Shown here in pieces: positions 5,025 to 5,672 of a stretch of 5,672 bases of DNA. The stretch lies in NCBI GenBank assembly GCA_003153075.1, contig PMBW01000342.1:234-5905 (forward strand). The letters are read 5' to 3'. Source of the DNA: Dehalococcoidia bacterium (lineage in GTDB: Bacteria > Chloroflexota > Dehalococcoidia > Dehalococcoidales > Fen-1064). Position 1 is the first letter of the stretch. Each line of letters begins with the position of its first letter. The notes beneath the pieces were generated by a model. It ran no database searches. It was given only the letters and a program-made list of their open reading frames with translations, and was not told the origin of the DNA. Position numbers and translations under genes: made by a program.

Positions 5025-5459
5025 CTATTTTCCTTTCCTCTCTCCGCCGCATTGCGCACAGTAGCCTTCCAGGAATACTTCGGCTTTCGTTACCACAAAG
5101 CCTTTCTCATCCCTAACTTTTTTGATCATCGCTTTAAGAGGACAATCAAAATCCACGACCTTACCGCATTTACTGCAAACGAGGTGCTGGTGTTCCGGCG
5201 AGTGTTTTACTTCATAATAACAGCGAGACTGGCCCAACCGCTTTTCATCGATTAAATCCAGTTCTTTAAATAACTTGAGGCTCCGGTAAACGGTGGCAGG
5301 ACTAATTGAACTATCTACGCTGAATGCCAGTTGAAATAATTCTTTGGCGTCGACGCGGCGGTCAGCTTTACGCATTATTTTCAGAAGCAGTTCCCGCTGC
5401 CTGGTTTGCGGGTGTCCCTGTAAACTGAGTGTACTGTTGCGATTGATTCTCATTCTCAT
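5025..5459 (-). CDS. Fur-family metal/redox transcription regulator
   Basis: A 144-residue regulator of the Fur/PerR/Zur family. The N-terminal winged helix has TRQRELLLKIM (19-29) and the recognition segment SISPATVYRSLKLFKEL (51-67). The dimerisation and metal domain has YYEV (81-84), HQHLVCSKCGKVVDF (90-104) and a C-terminal CAQC (134-137). The two CxxC pairs form the usual structural zinc site. His90, His92 and Glu83 of the sensing site are present. By eye alignment, the His equivalent to His33 of E. coli Fur is Arg35 and that of His125 is Tyr133, so metal sensing may differ from Fur and PerR. The target metal is unknown. Translation probably starts at ATG 5459, or ATG 5453. The upstream TTG at 5495 is part of a promoter -35 box and is unlikely. 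No ribosome binding site precedes either ATG, and the expected transcription start coincides with 5459, suggesting a leaderless mRNA. It is first in a unit with thioredoxin and YHS genes. Confidence 0.88.
   Translation of the reverse strand: MRMRINRNSTLSLQGHPQTRQRELLLKIMRKADRRVDAKELFQLAFSVDSSISPATVYRSLKLFKELDLIDEKRLGQSRCYYEVKHSPEHQHLVCSKCGKVVDFDCPLKAMIKKVRDEKGFVVTKAEVFLEGYCAQCGGERKGK
5444..5458 (-). promoter_or_regulatory. Candidate autoregulatory Fur-type operator
   Basis: TGAGAATGAGAATCA on the minus strand matches 11 of 14 defined positions of the 7-1-7 box TGATAATNATTATCA. It overlaps the first codons of the Fur-family gene and the expected transcription start, where bound repressor would block initiation. 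Fur-family genes often regulate themselves; binding here is inferred. Confidence 0.35.
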
Positions 5460-5465
5460 ATACTT

Positions 5466-5495
5466 ATGATAATCTTTTACTAACAATGCTGTCAA
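5466..5495 (-). promoter_or_regulatory. Promoter of the Fur-family regulator gene
   Basis: On the minus strand TTGACA (5495 to 5490), an 18-nt spacer and TATCAT (5471 to 5466) give six of six and five of six matches. Transcription would start about 5460-5457, at the ATG codons of the regulator gene, with little or no 5' untranslated region. Confidence 0.65.
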
Positions 5496-5550
5496 GCGTA
5501 TAAAGGCCGGTAATATCTTTAATACTTCCGATTATTTTTATTGTTCCATC

Positions 5551-5579
5551 TTGACACAGAGGCTTTAACCATCTAAATT
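5551..5579 (+). promoter_or_regulatory. Promoter of the 6-phosphofructokinase gene
   Basis: TTGACA (5551-5556), a 17-nt spacer and TAAATT (5574-5579) give six of six and four of six matches. The start would be near 5586, leaving about 25 nt before the ATG at 5611. It is back to back with the promoter of the Fur-family gene, with 55 bp between the two -35 boxes. Confidence 0.6.
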
Positions 5580-5610
5580 GTAATCATACTGGTATTTCTG
5601 GAGGAATCAT

Positions 5611-5672
5611 ATGGAACAAAGAAAACCGAGGGTCGGCATCATGACGAGCGGAGGTGATTGTCCCGGACTGAA
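5611..5672 (+). CDS. pfkA: 6-phosphofructokinase, N-terminal fragment cut by the window end
   Basis: Only the first 20 codons are visible. ATG 5611 has GGAGG (5600-5604) six nt upstream. The residues RVGIMTSGGDCPGL (7-20) are the start of the Rossmann-like nucleotide/phosphate-binding segment of the PfkA family, with the GGDxPG motif. The enzyme phosphorylates fructose 6-phosphate in glycolysis. Whether it uses ATP or pyrophosphate depends on residues beyond the window. It is divergent from the Fur-family gene and has its own promoter; no functional link to the sulfur genes is evident. Confidence 0.88.
   Translation, partial: MEQRKPRVGIMTSGGDCPGL

Noticed and set aside
5460..5495. N-terminal extension of the Fur-family protein from TTG at 5495
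   Set aside because: The codons coincide with TTGACA and TATCAT promoter boxes, no ribosome binding site precedes the TTG, and the extension is not typical of the family.
1..5672. CRISPR array, insertion sequence, tRNA or rRNA gene
   Set aside because: No repeat-spacer pattern, transposase frame, terminal inverted repeats, or tRNA/rRNA-like sequence was seen.

Overview
The window is bacterial. It has textbook sigma70-type promoters (TTGACA with TATAAT-like boxes), strong Shine-Dalgarno sites and an intrinsic terminator. The gene content suggests a strictly anaerobic, sulfide-using organism rich in Fe-S proteins: a DUF39/HcyBio homocysteine-forming protein, a NIL-domain ferredoxin, a DUF2284 cysteine-rich protein and a siroheme sulfite reductase-like protein. 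The phylum cannot be fixed from this sequence; an anaerobic sediment or subsurface bacterium is an inference.

Left part (1-476). A good promoter points leftward out of the window (11-39), next to a perfect palindrome (43-57). A near-perfect rightward promoter (197-226) drives a leader of about 245 nt. The leader holds a short ORF (262-357, GTG start, good ribosome binding site) encoding 31 residues with three consecutive Met codons. A strong intrinsic terminator (383-413) follows, and a 10-bp antiterminator helix competes with it. This looks like a translation-coupled transcription attenuator for methionine supply, placed in front of homocysteine biosynthesis genes. A second promoter-like pair (431-459) lies between the terminator and the first structural gene and could bypass the attenuator.

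Rightward operon (477-2658). DUF39/HcyBio homocysteine biosynthesis protein, NIL-domain 2x[4Fe-4S] ferredoxin, then DUF2284. The first two match the archaeal/bacterial pathway that makes homocysteine from aspartate semialdehyde and sulfide. DUF2284 is an extra candidate partner.

Leftward genes (2772-5459). In transcription order: a Fur-family regulator, thioredoxin, a small YHS-domain protein, a probable terminator, then a single-chain tandem sulfite/nitrite reductase-like protein whose two halves are internal duplicates, only the second carrying an inserted ferredoxin domain. The sulfite reductase-like gene is convergent with the homocysteine operon. A plausible theme is making sulfide and feeding it into homocysteine, with thioredoxin and ferredoxin as electron carriers.

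Right edge. A divergent promoter (5551-5579) and the first codons of a 6-phosphofructokinase gene (5611 onward, cut by the window end).
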